From positions 15,714 through 23,870 of the forward strand of contig MGXJ01000004.1 in the NCBI GenBank assembly GCA_001801345.1: a stretch of DNA of 8,157 nucleotides. Direction: 5' to 3'. A model generated the notes under the pieces. That model was not told the DNA's origin, ran no database searches, and saw only the letters and a program-made list of their open reading frames with translations. Of the stretch, positions 6,755 to 8,157 are shown piece after piece (within the stretch, counting starts at the first letter, position 1; the number at the start of each line of letters is the position of its first letter). The DNA comes from Gammaproteobacteria bacterium RBG_16_37_9. GTDB lineage: Bacteria; Pseudomonadota; Gammaproteobacteria; UBA9339. A program made the translations under genes and the position numbers.

Positions 6755-7666
6755 ATGAAAAAATTTTTAGGATCAATCTTAACAGTGTTGTTAATAAGCA
6801 GTCCGTTCACAGCAAATGCTATGTGGCACAATACTAGTCAACATAGACTAGATCCTACATCTATAGATGCAGATGAAGCTTTTGCTCGTCACCTACAAGA
6901 ACAAGAGGATGAGGGATTTGCTAGTGATATGCAAAAACAATGGCAAGGAGATGAAGCTTTTGCTCGTCACCTACAAGAACAAGAGGATGAAGGATCTGCT
7001 GGTGATATGCAAAAACAATGGCAAGGAGGTGCGGCATCAGCCGCTAGCGGAGCTAGTGTGCCTGAGTTTCATGATCATGAACTTGCTCTTCCAATCTTAA
7101 CCATTGGGCAAACAGCACTTAGTAAAATGGCGATGTTGCTTGCCAATCCTAAAACAAAACCTATTGCCACAGCTTACCAGAATATCATGATCCATCTTGG
7201 AACAATAACCCAAGATGCAGACGTTCATTCTCTCGACCAGTATGTTACGGATCACTTTGCCGAACTAATCGCCTTTGGAAAATTATTTGAGCTTGACAAT
7301 GGCAACCTTTCATTTAATAAAGTTAAGGATTCAATAAGAGATTTTATTAGTGCTAATCCAGATTTTTATACCCAATATAACGGCCAGACAGTTCCTAAGG
7401 AAGAACTTTCAGCTCTCCTGGAAGACCACAGCTTTAATGATATCACAACTGATTCTATGCGAGAATCGGTCAGAGAAACATGGTCACGAGGATGGACACT
7501 GGCTTTGCGTCTTTACAATGAAGAAGGCAAGCGAAAAGCCATCATACATATGCTAGATGCAATAGTTGAAAATAAGAAAACTGGGGGTGGGTGTCTCCCT
7601 GGTAGAATTAATCGCGCATTCGTAGCCTACGCCCTTATCCTTGGTGAGTTAGTATTAGAGAGATAG
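6755..7666 (+). CDS. Exported protein with tandem MIU-like (ubiquitin-binding-type) repeats
   Basis: I do not recognise this 303-residue protein as a named family. Residues 1-22 form a signal peptide: MKK, a hydrophobic core, then ANA as a cleavage site before Met23. Residues 40-91 are two 26-residue repeats. Each contains DEAFARHLQEQE followed by a variant DEGFASDMQKQ, so four DExFAxx(L/M)Q units occur, with glycines closing the second and fourth. The pattern resembles the MIU (inverted UIM) ubiquitin-binding helix. An Ala/Ser/Gly linker (91-101) leads to a probably helical domain (105-303). Its end has a sole Cys280 in TGGGCLPGRINR (276-287). AGG eight bases before the ATG is a modest ribosome site. 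The gene is transcribed away from folA behind a likely regulated promoter and faces the next gene 37 bases away; no terminator hairpin is visible. A host-directed effector role is inference; a periplasmic protein with charged helices is the alternative. Confidence 0.85.
   Translation: MKKFLGSILTVLLISSPFTANAMWHNTSQHRLDPTSIDADEAFARHLQEQEDEGFASDMQKQWQGDEAFARHLQEQEDEGSAGDMQKQWQGGAASAASGASVPEFHDHELALPILTIGQTALSKMAMLLANPKTKPIATAYQNIMIHLGTITQDADVHSLDQYVTDHFAELIAFGKLFELDNGNLSFNKVKDSIRDFISANPDFYTQYNGQTVPKEELSALLEDHSFNDITTDSMRESVRETWSRGWTLALRLYNEEGKRKAIIHMLDAIVENKKTGGGCLPGRINRAFVAYALILGELVLER
6872..7027 (+). repeat. Two in-frame 78-base tandem repeats
   Basis: Copy one is 6872-6949 and copy two 6950-7027. 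They differ at only 3 of 78 positions: a silent GAG/GAA, TTT to TCT (Phe55 to Ser81) and AGT to GGT (Ser57 to Gly83). Being nearly identical and a whole number of codons, this looks like a recent in-frame duplication. Each 78-base unit is itself an older, diverged duplication, since codons for DEAFARHLQEQE and DEGFASDMQKQW align with six of twelve residues identical. Copy number is likely to vary between strains. Confidence 0.95.
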
Positions 7667-7703
7667 TAATATAAATTGAAAGAACTTTAATGAACAAGCT
7701 CAC

Positions 7704-8157
7704 TCAATCATCTAGCATAAACTGGGAAGAATGAGAAACTCGCTTGAGATAGATGCTTGAATATCGTGAATATTCATCCATAGCAGCTGAAACAAACATT
7801 TGGCAATTGTGTTTTAATATGTCATATGTAGTTCCATCCCATTGAGAAGATTTTATATCCCATCGTAACGCGATGGTTTTTAATGCTTGATATATTGTTT
7901 CGTTATTAAATCCTACTTCATTTGCGCCAAGCTGACCACGAACATAAGGCAAATGTGAGTCGCCTTTTCTCTTAGGATCATTTCTATCTTCGGGAAATCC
8001 ATGCACCAATGAATCACCGAAATAAGAAACAATATCTCTTTCTTTATTAGCCAGCTGAATACCAAAATGCTTTATTAATTGCTGATTAGTCAAAAATGGG
8101 GTGTATTTTTGGCCCGCATCCACACCACTGATATTTAAATTTCTCGCAACCAACCAA
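7704..8157 (-). CDS. Uncharacterised protein, NCQxF cysteine-hydrolase-like C-terminus (5' end beyond window)
   Basis: The leftward frame is open from the right edge (8156) to a TGA at 7704-7706 and gives 150 residues. A TTG at 8153 could be read as a start, but the frame continues upstream and no ribosome site can be judged, so I treat the gene as partial. I do not recognise the protein. Its most telling stretch is YDILKHNCQMFVSAAMDEY (about residues 111-129), with the only cysteine at 118. A late Asn-Cys-(Gln/Glu/Asn)-x-Phe after a Tyr-Asp-Leu-Leu-type lead is typical of circularly permuted papain-like families such as LRAT and PPPDE, where the catalytic His comes earlier; that part may be off the window. 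No membrane segment is seen. It faces the exported-protein gene tail to tail. Hydrolase function is a tentative inference. Confidence 0.7.
   Translation of the reverse strand, partial: WLVARNLNISGVDAGQKYTPFLTNQQLIKHFGIQLANKERDIVSYFGDSLVHGFPEDRNDPKRKGDSHLPYVRGQLGANEVGFNNETIYQALKTIALRWDIKSSQWDGTTYDILKHNCQMFVSAAMDEYSRYSSIYLKRVSHSSQFMLDD

Noticed and set aside
6872..7027. CRISPR-like tandem array.
   Set aside because: There are only two directly abutting copies with no spacers, and they are in frame within a coding sequence.
6867..7100. A 77-codon open frame in another frame over the tandem repeats.
   Set aside because: It is a shadow of the exported-protein gene, open only because the repeat lacks stops in that frame.
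7667..7703. Shared terminator between the two convergent genes.
   Set aside because: The 37-base gap has only a 4-base AAAG/CTTT match and no GC-rich stem or T-run.

Overview
The window is AT-rich bacterial DNA with the gene content of a gammaproteobacterium. Six genes read leftward as one cluster: folA, a folK-folP fusion, tgt, yajC, secD and secF. The order tgt-yajC-secD-secF is the usual gammaproteobacterial arrangement. SecD (619 aa) and YajC (117 aa) are close in length and sequence to the Escherichia coli proteins. Low GC, dispersed palindromic repeats between genes and a fused HPPK-DHPS (known from Francisella) fit a host-associated lineage, perhaps Legionellales- or Francisella-like. 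That placement is an inference and no marker here proves it.

Left part (1-3398): secF runs off the left edge, then secD and yajC. Their products form the SecDF-YajC accessory complex, which uses the proton gradient to finish Sec export. The two gaps inside this block are long and are filled with palindromic repeats: a 60-base near-perfect palindrome between yajC and secD, and an imperfect nested palindrome with a decayed second copy between secD and secF.

Middle (3401-6355): tgt (queuosine tRNA modification) overlaps the end of folKP by 16 bases and lies 2 bases ahead of yajC. folKP makes dihydropteroate and folA reduces dihydrofolate, so two stages of tetrahydrofolate synthesis sit next to each other at the head of the cluster.

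Right part (6356-8157): this looks like accessory DNA. A 399-base divergent intergenic region carries four TTAA-core hexamers at exact 11-base steps, ending just upstream of a perfect TATAAT. This is the layout of a promoter activated by an OmpR/PmrA-type response regulator. The gene it drives (6755-7666, rightward) encodes an unrecognised 303-residue protein with a signal peptide and a tandem array of DExFAxxLQ helices that closely resemble the eukaryotic ubiquitin-binding MIU (inverted UIM) motif. Facing it is a leftward partial gene, cut by the right edge, whose C-terminal part has an Asn-Cys-Gln-x-Phe motif like that of LRAT/PPPDE/NlpC-type cysteine hydrolases. The regulated promoter, exported protein and ubiquitin-binding-like repeats together make 6615-7666 the best candidate in the window for an undescribed host-interaction gene.
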